In this document: positions 1 to 11,873 of the stretch, piece by piece
Position numbering within the stretch: position 1 is the stretch's first letter
How the letters are laid out: the number at the start of each line of letters is the position of its first letter
Source: Polytrichum commune
Lineage: Eukaryota; Streptophyta; Polytrichopsida; Polytrichales; Polytrichaceae
Direction of reading: 5' to 3'
Length of the DNA: 64,000 bases
NCBI GenBank assembly: GCA_950295325.1
Contig: OX485808.1
Coordinates: 42,056,527 to 42,120,526, forward strand
Translations under genes and position numbers: made by a program
The notes under the pieces: model-generated
What the model was told of the DNA's origin: nothing
What the model saw: the letters and a program-made list of their open reading frames with translations, nothing else
Databases searched by the model: none

Positions 1-365
1 TGTAACACTAAGTGATGAGAGTGATGAGTGTTTTTTAACACTTGTATACTCATCACATCGAGTCAACAAGTCACAACTTCAGCGAGGTGACGAGCACTAG
101 TAAAGAATCAACGGCCAGAACTAAGGTTTCAAGAGGGAAGTCCTTAAGAGCATGTGTAGCTAAGGCCGTGGGATGGACCCTTGAGGCGGCCAATGCTATA
201 CCCACTCAAGAAAATTGCATTAATAAAACATCATGACTTAAGAGAAGTTGGGGGTTCATTGAGATGGGACTTATATCTTATGTTGTTACTTTTGGTGTGA
301 CACATGTGAGTCTCAAAACCATCACCCGGACTAGGACGCTTAAGGGTGGTGGGTTTGGCCTCACA
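1..365 (-). mobile_element. LTR-type element, family A (terminal part, cut by window start)
   Basis: Reading the minus strand from 365, the sequence starts TGTGAGGCC and continues with a motif, CCCTTAAGCGTCCTAGTCC, that recurs at 6508 and 6730; a variant is at 49470. It stops exactly where the right copy of the segmental duplication (about 57728) continues uninterrupted, so it is an insertion in the left copy. The other end lies outside the window, so its target duplication cannot be checked. It has no coding capacity; small ORFs inside it are noise. Confidence 0.6.
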
Positions 366-640
366 TGATGATGTGGTTGACAATGAATCCATAATTGAAG
401 AAGCTGACAATGTGCAAATGGGTGATGTGGTGGTAGATAGAGTAGGATTCAAGGATGTTGAAAATGCATGAGCAACCTTGAAACAATTTCTGAAACAAAG
501 ACCTATTGAAGTCACACCCCTTGTCCATAGCATTCAAACACTTCAAAAAGAAATAGGATCTTGACGTGCACAAGAATCTCATCAAACCACTATAGACTCA
601 TTCTTCTATTACGCTCGCATGTATGAAGACATTCGTATCT
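366..640 (+). pseudogene. Tigger/pogo-like transposase C-terminal remnant (left copy)
   Basis: One frame reads an acidic stretch (DNESIIEEADNVQMGDVVV), then ATLKQFLKQRPIEVTPLVHS and HQTTIDSFF, a tail resembling the C-terminus of DDE transposases of the Tigger/pogo class. Two in-frame TGA codons interrupt it, at about 469-471 and 562-564, where tryptophan would be expected. The same two stops are in the copy at 57600-57980, so they predate the duplication. The N-terminal part was replaced by the LTR-type insertion ending at 365. The family assignment rests on remembered tail similarity and is tentative. Confidence 0.4.
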
Positions 641-1281
641 TATGTATTTTCATCCTTTATTTATATAAGTGTTGATGTTTTCAATTCCAAAGTCACATAA
701 GGGCCACTTCACACACAAGATTGAAAGCCCCTGATCATTGCAATTTAAGATCTTTCATTGGTTAAAAAAAAAAGGCAGAGACCTTCTAAGTTCACTTCAA
801 ACTAGAAGGTGAAGGCCTAAAGGCCTAAAACAATTCTAATAAATGAAAAATCTACATGGAAACCTACATGCCATACTATGGATAAGGTTTTATGGTATGC
901 TAGAATTTGTATTAGGCCCACCTTGAAGAGGTAGGCTTGACACAAATTTTGGCAAACTATGATAGTAAACAATTGTCATTGGCTGCTAGGATTATTTTAA
1001 CATATTTTCCAACAAATAATTTTTTATGACATATAATTAAAAGACATGACAGAGGGTTGTCTCTCCTAGCTACCCACAACTCCAAGTTTTGAAGCTTGCT
1101 AGTATATGTGCTTGTAGTAGATAATTTCTTTAAAAAAAAATATTGATGATTTTTTATGATTGATTGTCCTCAATGACAAGTTTCTTGCAAGATGGTAGTG
1201 GTTTCAAAACCCAACAATGGAGCCAAAATTCTCTTTGGTCGACACTGACTCCATCATAATTCGGATTGTATGGACACTCCT

Positions 1282-1476
1282 TGGCAAGTACAAAATTGAG
1301 TAATTTTAAGTTTTTTGATGATGCATATTAGACATGGTTGGATCCCAAATACCACCAAATGTCGAAGGTAGTGGCTCGGGGAGGTGACTATCGAAATCGT
1401 AGAAACCAAGTGAGATAATTTTTTTCAAAAAGGATCAATTGAAATCGTTGAGGGTAAAAATTATAAATTAGTTCGA
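1282..1476 (+). repeat. About 200-bp direct repeat inside the Harbinger element, copy 1
   Basis: The block beginning GGCAAGTA and ending at an AT-rich TTATAAATTA stretch recurs at about 2930-3140 with few changes. The two copies bracket about 1.45 kb of GC-richer noncoding DNA holding the TATA box at 2525. The same pair occurs at about 58648-58837 and 60297-60508 in the right duplicate. Confidence 0.75.
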
Positions 1477-2524
1477 TCTACCATAGCATTGAAAATATGC
1501 CCCCTACATGATTACATGTGAAATAGCGATGGCTCCAATGCATGCAGCCTCAAGCTGCTCACAACTCCATTCTAATCCAATTCTAACACCCATTGATAAT
1601 ATAGAATGGAACCCCACAACCATGAGCCCAAGCACTAGACTCTGTGCCAATTGAATTGTGACTTGCTCTATTGACCTAGCAGAGACGGCCCTTGTGCGAT
1701 CGGCACTGCCATGTCCCACCCGCTTCTCATTGGGACCCATTTAGTCCGATGGCCATGTTTGGTTGCATTGTCTTGATCACCACTTAGGGCCCCTTAGGGC
1801 CGCTTTACACCGAGAGGCCGGCCCATTTCCCCTCGAGGCTGGTTGCATGAAATTTCAGCTCCTTTCGGGTTGGAGGCCGGCCTCAACTACACATTATAAT
1901 AATGTTATAATGGGGGCCAATTTTTCAATATGTAAAGGCCTAAGGGCCAAGAAGCTAGGCCGATTCAATAAACCTAGCATAATCCAACGGATCTAGCATA
2001 ACCTAGAATAGAGCCGTTCCTAATTCCACATAACCCAATGGATATGGTTCGGTGAAAAAAATCATATTTTATTTTCAAGAAGTTTTCTTTATTGAAATGT
2101 GACATTGACCTCGAGACCAAGAATCGGCCCTCCATTTGGGTGCACCCAATTCAACGAGCTCGGGCCATGTCATACCATACTTTTTATTATTATTAAAGAA
2201 TTCATACCACCCAATTGGCCCGGGCTCTAGGTGTACAGGGGTTGGGGCCGATTTCAGCCTTTTGGCCAATCACAAGTGAGGATTTCAAGCCTCTTAAACA
2301 ACGAAGTGGCATGGCCGAATGTGCTCACCGTCCTCACACCCACTCCACATGTCTCATTCCCTCTTGGTTTCGCGCAACCTTACTCAGATGTCACTTCCTG
2401 CGCACCCTCATTGGGAGCTTCTCAATGGCTCGATTCGTGAGGGTCCTTTTCTAGTCAAATTTAATCGACATACACACATAGTTATACTGCTTCTTCATCT
2501 AGGTCTCATACTTATTACACCACT

Positions 2525-2532
2525 CTATAAAA
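2525..2532 (+). promoter_or_regulatory. TATA-box-like motif inside the Harbinger element
   Basis: TATAAAAG follows a pyrimidine-rich stretch and is followed by a purine-rich GCACGGGGAGGG segment. It lies between the two ~200-bp direct repeats and is conserved at about 59895 in the right copy. No ORF of note lies downstream. It may be the promoter of a nested LTR-like insertion. Confidence 0.35.
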
Positions 2533-2929
2533 GCACGGGGAGGGAATGACCTACAGATGCAAGTTGCAAAGTCCGGGCACGAACTGGCTGGTTCAGGTAG
2601 AGCATGAACAACGTCGTTCCAATATCAGACATAAAACAACACCCTACGTGTGCCATGCTGCCCAAGAATGGCCTTCTTCTAGGTCTACCTGCACGGTTAA
2701 TACCCGCAACAGTGGCCAATGACCGCCATTACCCAACACATACCCGGCCTTATTGTACATACCTGGACACACCCCCCTGAAGTCATGCACACGTCATACC
2801 CGCCTCATGCCGAAGATTCCGTACCTGGTCATACACGTCCTGATACCCGCGCAACTGATACCCCCTGCGCACCCCCGGGTATAGAACCACCGAGAGGCTC
2901 TACAACCCCACAAGAAGGCCCCTCTTTGG

Positions 2930-3140
2930 CAAGTAGGAAATTGAGTAATTTTAAGTTTTTTGATGATGCATATTAGACATGGTTGGATCTCAAATACCAC
3001 CAAATGTCAAAGGTAGTGGCTCGGGGAGGTGACTATCATAATCTTAGAATCTTAGAAACCAAGTGAGATGAAAAAAAAGAAAAAAAGAAAAAGGATCAAT
3101 TTAATTCGTTGAGGGTAAAAATTATAAATTTAATTATTGT
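2930..3140 (+). repeat. About 200-bp direct repeat inside the Harbinger element, copy 2
   Basis: Second copy of the block at 1282-1476, with a purine-rich expansion near 3068-3095. See copy 1. Confidence 0.75.
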
Positions 3141-5153
3141 ATTAGGTGACGTGATCTTCCTCGATCACTAGACTCCATGCATCCGGCCGGCCTCCTCCAC
3201 CCGAATGTTGGATGTGCACACCTCGCCCTCGCTAATCTCCAATCCTTACTACTCACCTAACTTACCTGTGGCCTGATGTGCCATGGTTTAATTTTTAATT
3301 TTAATTTTTTTTGTTTGGATTAGAATGCCTTGCATCGTCCATGGCAGCAGGGCGGGTGGGCTTCCGCCCGCTTGCTACTTGTCAAACTCCTCCTCCTCCC
3401 TCTAATGAGACCCTTCCTTCCTAGCTCCCGGAGACCCCTCCAAGCTTCTCCCCTCTTATTTCGCGTTGTCCGGTGTCCTTGGGGCGGCCCAGCAAAAAAA
3501 CGGGCTTCACCCTTTATGCTTGACCTTTTCTTCACTTTTTAACTCCGCCGTTCGACGTAGCCAATCTTATTGTAACTTCACTTATCTTTGGTTTCTCTCT
3601 CATCTTTGAGTGGTTCTCACCTTCTTAATTTGCTTCTCGCTTCCAAGAGTATGTTATATTAAGATCGATCAGCATGTGAGCGTAATTTTTGGGCTCACAT
3701 AGCTTTATATCTACAAATAGGGCGGGAAAAAATATTGGGAGGTGCAAAAAATATCCCCCCATTAAATACCCCATTATCGCACGTGGTTACAAAACGTAAA
3801 GGGGTGTGATCGCCCCGAGGGTAGTGGAAATCCAACTATGGGAGGAAAGATGGAAGAAACTCGTATAAATAAAGAAGATCATGTTAAATTTTATTTTAAA
3901 ATAATGATATTAAATTATAAAAAAATTGAAAACGACATCAATTTCAAAATTGAAAGGAGCACCCAAGAAGAAGACAAAGAATGATTCAACTGAATTGGGC
4001 GATTCACAAGGAGGTCACTATGAGATGGCAAGCTTAAAAGATTGAAACCCTCATTGAGATCCGCGGTGAGATGGAAGAAGAATTTACAAAATCAACAAGA
4101 AAACAAGGTATGCAATAGTTTGTTTAAAATGAAGATTGAAAAATTCCAAAATATCATAATCATATTGGGCCGATTGGATTTTTGAAAAAATCTTGGCCTT
4201 TTCCTTGGGCCCCCTTTTTCCCCCATTTTGTATCTAACTTTTGAGGTATGAATGGGGAATCAAATATTAGACCTCATGGCTTGAGGTTGACGCCTTTATG
4301 ACAACTTAAACCACCAAATTATTTCTTTCAAGTTGATAGAATTTGAGACAATATTCTTACTTTATTTTTTAGTGGTTGTACGTTGGCATGAAGAAATGCT
4401 CGGATTAAACTCATATAGTTCAAATTTTCTGTAATTTTGGAAGGACATGGCTGGTTTGTAAGAAGAAATACAAGATACTTCTAATTGAATACAAAAATGA
4501 TAAATATTCAAATGAAATTCTAGGTCGTCATAGACGTGAACATTAATACTATACATAGATGGATATATGGAATGGACATTGTGCAAGTGTGGTTAATCAA
4601 ATACCAGTAAGTTTTCAAGAGAATGATTAGCATCAAAACATCTAAAATATGCACTAGAATTTATATGAGAAGAATCGACTTCCAACTATTATTGAAAAAT
4701 TTATAGATAAAATAGAAGAATTATTTAAACAAGTAAAAAATTTCTAATTGTATATCACATTCTATATAACAAAAATATATTAAAAATATATTGATGCTTA
4801 TATGATACTTAAACTATAGTCGATTATTCATTCATATCATATTTAGTGTCCATATCATGAAATTTCATGTTTGATTTTTTTCCAAAATTTCATTTGTCAT
4901 AATGATGTGGCTTTTGTTTCATATATTCTTGTAGCCTTTAACAACAAATCTTCATCTTCTTGTTTTTCTATAAAACAATTTTAGTCTCTTTGTCAACCTC
5001 TTCACTTTTTTAGGACTATTTTTGGTACTAATAACACCTCTTATTTCATCTATAGTTGTTATTTCAGTCCTCATTTATGGCCTTCTTTCAATAACCTTTC
5101 TCTTCTTTTCTTAATAATTCTCTTTTGGCTTCGTCTATCCATTCCCTGTTAAA

Positions 5154-5982
5154 CTAATTCTTGCTAATTGTACACATATTGTGTAACACGACAAATGTAG
5201 CAATTATATCATTCATATGTTGCATAGATACATCAATCATTTTCATAATAATTCTCTTTCTTCCCTTTAGAATCCCGAACACACATTCTACGCACATGCG
5301 AATAGAAATTTGAATAAAATTTTGATTAGTTTTACAACTGTTTAAACCCATTGGATAACCTCTGAATGGGCTATAAATCAATGACCTCATTGGACATCCA
5401 CAATTTCCGATCAACTTATAACGTGAAAGAATTTTTTTCAAAGAAAAAAAATTAAAAAAATCTATGCAATTCTTCCACCTTTTGTTAGTTGAAATAATGT
5501 CTAATTGTGCATGTCTCATGCATATCCAAATTAGTAATCCCAAAATACATATTTGTATCAATAATACCTTATACTAAAGCCAAGTGAAGTGACTTTCAAC
5601 AATAATGATTTTCTCCTCCAATTACAAGTGCAAGAATTGGAATGTGAAATTTGTCAATTGCTCAAATAATATGAAGTATCCCATGAAGTATTTCAAATTC
5701 TTGTGCTAAAATCCCAAACCGAGTTGGACTTGGAAATTGCACAAAAATGTATTACAAATGAATTTTTACCAATCTACAAAAATTTCTTACAATTTCATAG
5801 ATTGCACTTTGAGCCATCCCATATACCTCTCCTACTTCACACAAGGTATTTCTAGTCCCCATCCTTTGTAATGACATTACAACTTTGTTCTCAATTGAAA
5901 TTGCATCTCTCATATGTGTATCCTTCCTTTGCAAATACGGACCTATCTTGTCGCAAAGAAATTCGTGTATTATGAGATACAC
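5154..5982 (-). pseudogene. PIF/Harbinger transposase relic (HARBI1-like, DDE_Tnp_4)
   Basis: From 5982 leftward the frames read an N-terminal helix-turn-helix region (residues such as VGEVYGMAQSAIYEIVRNFC), then in shifted frames FEILHGILHIIWAIDKFHIP, where the first catalytic Asp is expected, and GIIDTNMYFGITN. An open segment of 135 codons (5561-5154) follows, with the C-terminal signature VECVFGILKGRKRIIMK and IATFVVLHNMC, typical of the DDE_Tnp_4 superfamily. At least two frame changes and a stop occur between 5561 and 5752, so no functional enzyme can be made. The right copy (62457-63351) shares the breaks. Family assignment is supported by the TAA target duplication and terminal repeats. 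Confidence 0.8.
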
Positions 5983-7274
5983 GAGTTATTTGTTTGAACA
6001 TTTTTTTTTAAAGAACCCAATAATAATTTATCAGTGAACCTTACATTTTTCTCAAATTGCTAAAAATCATAGCATTCTCCCATTCTCTTTGAGTGCCAAT
6101 GCTTGCAAAACAAACACATGCTACACAATAATGTACAAACAACAATATAAAGCCAATGCAACAAGAACCCTTTTTTTTCTCTCAAAGATGATCTATTATG
6201 CTCTTCTTTCTTGCTTCACCAATGTAAAACTAAATAATTTAAATTAAAAATTAAAATGAGATTGATTATATATATCGAGTGGGATAGGGCTACCCCTTTT
6301 TTCCACCAATAAAATATACAATGGTCCCTCAACAATGTCCATTCTCACTTGACACTATGCTTGAAGGCCCGTGAATACACAAAATGGCTATTCCAACACC
6401 CATGATACGACCTTTGGATGAGAATCAAGGGCCCTCGCTAGTACATGGTCACAACCCTTGGCTCGGTTGTGAAGTGGCCCTAAATGTCATTCATATAAGT
6501 GTTCCATTGTGAGGCCAAATCTACCACCCTTAAGCTTCCTAGTCCGGGTAATAGGTTTGGAGATCACATGTGTAACATAACAACTTGTGGTAACATGGGA
6601 TGTACGTTCTACCTTGATGAATTTATAACTTAATTCAAATCATGACATTTTATTAGTGTGAACCTCGTGCATAGACACATCTTTGGCTTTTTCCAGAGTC
6701 CACCCCACTGCTTTTGTCACGCATGCTGTGAGGCCAAATCCACCACCCTTAAGCGTCCTAGTCCGGGTGATGACTTTGAGAATCACATTTATCTATTACA
6801 ACATTGAACCATGTACAAGGTAATTTTCATGTTCGAATGAACACGTATTGTTTCCCTTATTGTGCTTTATTAATGTTGGCCTCTTGGCTTGTGCTAGAGT
6901 TGGTTTTTTCAAGAGTCCAACCCGTGGCTTTAGCCACACATGCCCTTAAGGACATTCCCCTCGCTCGTTTAATCTTCACTTCTTTTTTCTTGTCATTGCA
7001 AGAATCTTCCACATTCTCCATTAATAATGCAAATGAGTTATTTTGACCGGGAGGTTCAAGTGTTGAAAAACACTTTTCTCAACGGCTAAACACACTCATA
7101 CAAACCCACACGTGGCACAAACTAGCCTAATGGGTCTAACTACTTAGCCACCCCTAAAATGGCCTAATGTAATCTAGTTTTTTATATGCTAATACCCACA
7201 AATTGGGCTTAGCCTTGCTAACCCCTAGATATCATAATGGTGGTTTGTTGCTAAGCCTAGCAACTACAATCTGG

Positions 7275-7517
7275 CCACGGCCTCGGTGTTGTCTAAGTCT
7301 ACCAGCAGCCCAGCTGCAAGTTAGCCACGGTCTCGGTGTTGTCTCAGTCCACCAGCAGCCCAGCTGCAATCTGGCCACGGCCTCGGTCTGTCTAAGTCTA
7401 CCAGCAGCCCAGCTGCAAGTTAGCCACGGTCTCGGTCTGTCTAAGTCTACCAGCAGCCCAGCTGCAAGTTAGCCACGGTCTCGGTGCTGTCTCAGTCCAC
7501 CAGCAGCCAGCTGCAGT
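7275..7517 (+). repeat. Tandem repeat, about 50-bp unit, about 5 copies
   Basis: Units start CCACGG(C/T)CTCGGT and contain CCAGCAGCCCAGCTGCAA. Five units are recognisable, each 49-50 bp, with a shortened last unit. An apparent 89-codon ORF here is only the translated repeat. Confidence 0.85.
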
Positions 7518-8722
7518 CTAAGTCCACGGAGTTCCAATACCCGAATGGGTAACCCACCTACTAGTTGCATCTTAATACAAACCCCTTCATTCACTAATCA
7601 AATGTTTTCTAAGTTTTTCTTCTTCTTTCCTTTTCCTTGCTCCTAAGTAATAAACTAATCTAACACACTAATTTCACTAACTAATAACTAATCAACACGT
7701 GCAATCTTAAACTCTAAGAGCTCACTCACTTGGGAGGCATTGAGAGAGAGAGCTTAACTAATTAACTTCACTAAAAACTAATAACCCACACACGTGGCTC
7801 AAGCTCTTAAGAGCTCGCTCCCTTGAGAGTGCTTGATGGAGAGAGAGAAAAATGAGAGAGAAAACACCTTAAGTAGCAAAGAGGGGAAGAGGGAGAGAAG
7901 GAGAGAGAGGTGAGGATAGGGTGAGAGGATTAGCACCTCCAATCACAATCCCTTAACCTTCACCTTCAAAGTAGGGACTAATCCCCTTCCACCAAGCCTC
8001 CTTCTTCCTAAACTACCAAGGTGGATCCAAAAGTGGGCATTTAACCCGCGGAGCTCACCTTGCTTCACCTTACCCCCTACTCACATTATCAAGGCATACT
8101 CTTATTGAATTCAACCTTGAAATAATCACACCATACATTCTAAAGCCTAAACTTAAATCCAAACCACACTTCACTCTTTTTATATGTTGTGAATAATCAT
8201 AACACATCAAAGTCAAACTAAAATTGGTTTCGAAGAGTTAATCACCACATTTGGGCACCATTTTGGGCTCACACATGCCTTCAATGATTTCCCCCTTGCA
8301 ACTTTGGTTCTGGCTGTCGATTCTTCACTAGTGCATGACACCTCGCTGAGGCTATGATGTGTTGATTCCATGAGGTACATAAGTTTTAATACAAATGTTG
8401 AAAAACACTTATATAACTTAACATTACCTCCTCTTCCACAAGTCCCTCACAAATCCTTCCCAACTTCATCTCATAATGCAACCACTAAACCAACTAGCCT
8501 AACCCAACTAGCCTAACCCTCTAGCCTAACTAATTAGTCTAATTAACCATCCTCACTAACTAGTAGTAACTTAGCTTGTCAATCTAGCTTAGAGTCGGGA
8601 GTGCACAACTAGTTGGAACTAGATTCCTCCTCAACCCATTCGCTAAATCTAACTGGTTCTACTTAACCCAGCCGCTAGGCCTAACTAGCCTCCCTCTTCA
8701 ACCCAACCGCTAAGCCTAACTA

Positions 8723-8890
8723 CCTCCAACTTCAAACCAGCAGCTAAGTCCGACTGCCTCCAACTTCAAACCAGCAGCTAAGCCAACTGCCTCCAACTTC
8801 AAACCAGCAGCTAAGCCGACTCCCTCCAACTTCAAACCAGCAACTAAACCGACTGCCTCCAACTGCAAACCAGCAGCTAGCCTAAGTGGC
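8723..8890 (+). repeat. Tandem repeat, about 32-bp unit, about 5 copies
   Basis: Units read CCTCCAACTTCAAACCAGCA followed by GCTAAG-type spacer. Located in the second half of the family A composite element. Confidence 0.8.
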
Positions 8891-9805
8891 CTCCGCCTTC
8901 AAGCCTACAAGGTTGAATGCTTTAAATCTAACATGAATCTAGATGCTACAATTCTAAATGTCATAATTCTAAACACTATAAATTTAAATGATATAAGTCT
9001 AAATTCTATAAGTTGAACACAACGAGCTAAGCTCTAAATGCCTCAAACCAAAGACTACTCCTAACAAGTGTCAACTAACTTCAAGGCTAATTAGTCTTGG
9101 TTCTTCACCTTGAGACCTTACACACACACGTGCTCCTTTTTTGCTTCTCATACACCCACACTCATAACACGTGAGGTGCCAAGGAGCACAAAGGAAGAAA
9201 AAAAATGAGAGGGGAGAGTGAGGATTATATAGTAAGGTGAAAGAGAGTAGGTGAGCACCCCCAAGACTCAAGATAAACCTTTTGATCATTTCCTACTTTG
9301 TAGGCTCTCATCCTATCCTTTAAGTCTTCAAGGGAGTAGGTGAGCATCCCCAAGGCTCAAGATAAACCTTTTGATCTTTTCTTACGTTATAAGCTCTCAT
9401 CCTATCATTTAAGCCTTCAACTCTTAAACCAACAACATAGATCCTAATTCAAACATTTAACTCAAGAAACCACCCTTGGTTCACCACATACTATGCTCAC
9501 CTAATTAAGGAACTTTTTTCACACCCTAAACTTCTAATCAATCTAAGGTCTAAACATAACTTCACTCAAGCCTCACTCTTTTTATATTTTTGTGAATAAT
9601 CATAAAACATCAAAACATAACGTCTAATAGTTTCAAAGGGTTAAGAACACACGTGGGCACCATTTTGGGCTCACATCCATTTACCATTTCTAAGTGTTGA
9701 AGTGTTAACATCACATAAGTCTTATAAGTTTCTTTGCTTCAAATTGTTAACGAATATCGAGGGTGGACTTTAAAAAAAAATCTTGACTTTAATTGGCCTT
9801 CAAGT

Positions 9806-10254
9806 TCCCTTAGCCTGATCTCCCCTTCAAATAACTTACCCAAAAAGCCTAGATTACCAATACCATTACATTGTATATGATATTTAGTGTCACATCCACT
9901 ATTTGCAAAGGGCTTGAATTAAATGGCCACACGACTCAAATTGTCACGCTCACTAATTGCTGATGTGATTTCATTTGTCAAGATAAGTAATTTCTTTAAG
10001 TGAAAAATATTTATATTATGACATTTAGAGTAGCACATTGTGATATGTTAGATGATAGTCTTGTGTTTGAGTATGCAAGAGGAAATTATTTTGAGCATAC
10101 TAATGGCAAGTGTCATTTGTGTACACTTTAGTCAATTTGTCGACCATTTGTTTAACATAGGCATGCACCTTGCCAAGATAGTAGTAAGCTCTATTGAATG
10201 CCAAGTGTCATGAGGTGACAATTATGTGGAGTTGTTAATCATCGATGTAACTTA
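9806..10254. other. Unassigned intergenic stretch
   Basis: AT-rich sequence after the visible end of the duplication. No ORF, RNA gene or repeat is recognised on either strand. Confidence 0.5.
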
Positions 10255-11790
10255 GCATAGCCCTGGGCTAGATCACATCTACCTAGGGTAAGGCCCCGCT
10301 TCGGGCCTGTGTTCTTCACTGGCCGGATGAAGCCTATGCTCCCTGCCCACTCCGCCCGACTTTGAAAAATAAAACTATCCTTACATTCTTGAAGGCCGCT
10401 TGTCCACATAACCCATTATGAGTGCACTTCATCTTCAAGGTCCAAACTCCAATATGTATGTTCATTTCCATTGAGTATATAAGCAATTGATTGGGATTTC
10501 ATTTTTGAAGTAAAATTGTCAATTAAGCATGTAATTAACTCGGAAGTCCAAAATATTACAAAATCCTCATTAGCATTGAGGTTATAATTTTTGTGACCTA
10601 CCATTGCAAGAGTCTTTGTCATTCTAAATGAGTGCTTGTACTTCATAGCATTTGTTAATTGCAATTTTCTATCGTATATAAGTCCTTTTGGGCCCACTGC
10701 AATTTGTGATTTGGAACGCCCCAAAGCTGCTCATTAATTTATTGTTGAAGGTACTACATTCAAGGGCGCTTCACACTATGGCCGAAGGTCAAGAGGCCGT
10801 CAATTTCAACCAATCAAATTGCAAGAAACCAAGAGTTCAACCTCTCGACCCTTCACACTATGGCCAAACTCCAAAGGTTGTCGCAATTTTAATTGCTTAC
10901 TTTTTGAAGAAGGCGACGGACTCTCGAAGGAAGTTTGAGTCGGATGGGAATGGAAACTTGGAAACCCAAACTATGGTTGAGAGGTTGTCGGTTAATTTTT
11001 CATTAAAAAATCAATCATTTACAAAATCTTGGCCGTTAGATTGGAGGGGTTATTTTGAGCAAGGAATAAAGTGGGATGCTCCTTTGGGTTTGGACTTTGG
11101 GTTTGGCCTTTGGAAACTTCACACTATACCCAGCCGAAGGCTCCACTTACTATATTTTATTGACTATTTTCAACCCATTTCTTTGGACTCTCAACAAAGA
11201 TTGGCCACTCAATCCCACAGCCTCTCGACTTGGATGGCCATAGTGTGAAGCGGCCCTCATTGTGTTGGGTTTCTTTATATAAAGAGATGAGGCTGACAAG
11301 CTAAGAAATTTTACCGAAGAACATGGGCATTCGCATTCTGGCCATAAGTCTATGAATATTTTATACTTCTAATTATAGCCCTCCAAACATGTGCACATAG
11401 TTGCAATGACATTTAAGAATGACAAACACCCTTTCAATGGTAAGTCACAAAAATGATAACCTCGGTGCTAATGAGTGTTTTGTGATATTTTTTTACTTCC
11501 GGGTTAACTACATGCTTTATTGACGGTTCCACTTCAAAAATGAAATCCCAATCAAATGCTTATTTATTCAATGTAGGTGAACATATATATTGGATTTTGG
11601 ACCTTGAAGATGAAGTGCACTCAATATGGGTTATATGGACAAGCGAGCTTCAAGAATGTAAGAGCAATTTTATTTTTTGAAGTTGGGCGGAGTGGTTAGG
11701 AAACATGGGCTTCATCCAAGCAGTGAAGGAGGCGTGCCCGAGGCGGGGTCCAACCTTGGACACATGTGATCTAGCCTGGGGCGCATGCTC
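10255..11790. mobile_element. Foldback element with about 390-bp inverted arms
   Basis: 10255-10645 is an imperfect inverted copy of about 11400-11790. Shared landmarks are CTGGGCTAGATCACAT at the outer ends, GCACTTCATCTTCAAGG, and the block around AAAATGAAATCCCAATCAA. The arms are roughly 80% identical by eye. The loop carries a separate small element (10764-11256). No clear target duplication was seen. The ORFs here (10416-10724 minus, 10688-11248 plus) are translations of arm and loop sequence and match no family I recognise. Confidence 0.75.
10764..11256. mobile_element. PIF/Harbinger-type MITE nested in the foldback element
   Basis: Terminal inverted repeats GGGCGCTTCACACTATGGCC and GGCCATAGTGTGAAGCGGCCC resemble the GGGCCACTTCACA ends of the 5.8-kb Harbinger element. 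TCA stands on each side, with one extra A on the left. Internal copies of the CACTATGGCC motif lie near the left end. About 490 bp, no transposase. Confidence 0.55.
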
Positions 11791-11873
11791 CAAGGCTCCA
11801 TGCTATTTTAAAGCCAATAATAAATCCTCGATTTAGTACAAGCTTCTCGATACCTCGCATGGGTGGTTGGCAC

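Larger units (their letters stand above)
701..6480 (-). mobile_element. PIF/Harbinger-like DNA transposon, degraded (left copy)
   Basis: Ends are inverted repeats: GGGCCACTTCACA at 701 and TGTGAAGTGGCCC ending at 6480. They are flanked by the 3-bp direct repeat TAA (698-700 and 6481-6483), the target duplication type of PIF/Harbinger elements. Length is 5780 bp. The transposase relic lies on the minus strand near the right end (5154-5982). The first half is noncoding and contains two ~200-bp direct repeats around a segment with a TATA box. No intact second (Myb/MADF-like) ORF was found. Confidence 0.85.
6508..9675 (+). mobile_element. LTR-type insertion, family A, composite, no coding
   Basis: Begins TGTGAGGCCAAATC and ends TTTTGGGCTCACA, flanked on both sides by TCCAT (6503-6507 and 9676-9680). 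A 5-bp duplication with TG...CA termini is the LTR retroelement signature. The site is empty in the right duplicate (near 63870), which confirms the insertion. At 3168 bp it is longer than its 1.4-1.65-kb relatives and contains an internal GGGCTCACA end at 8275 and a second TGTGAGGCC start near 6730. It therefore looks like two fused or nested LTR copies. It has no gag or pol and is rich in tandem repeats. Confidence 0.8.
366..9805 (+). repeat. Segmental duplication, left copy
   Basis: 366-6507 matches about 57728-63870 in the same order and strand with only scattered differences. After a left-copy-specific insertion (6508-9675), similarity resumes at about 9690-9805 against 63886-64000. The copy includes the Tigger-like remnant, the flank of the Harbinger element and the Harbinger element itself at the same target site. 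The transposon therefore inserted before the duplication. Both outer ends of the duplication are hidden, one by the element at 1-365 and the other by the window end. Confidence 0.9.

Noticed and set aside
3320-3542. Pair of 70-codon ORFs on opposite strands, repeated at 60688-60910
   Set aside because: Conserved only because the DNA is duplicated; both lie in the noncoding half of the Harbinger element.
10688-11248. 186-codon ORF as a gene
   Set aside because: It spans the foldback loop and the nested MITE terminal repeats, so the frame is fortuitous.
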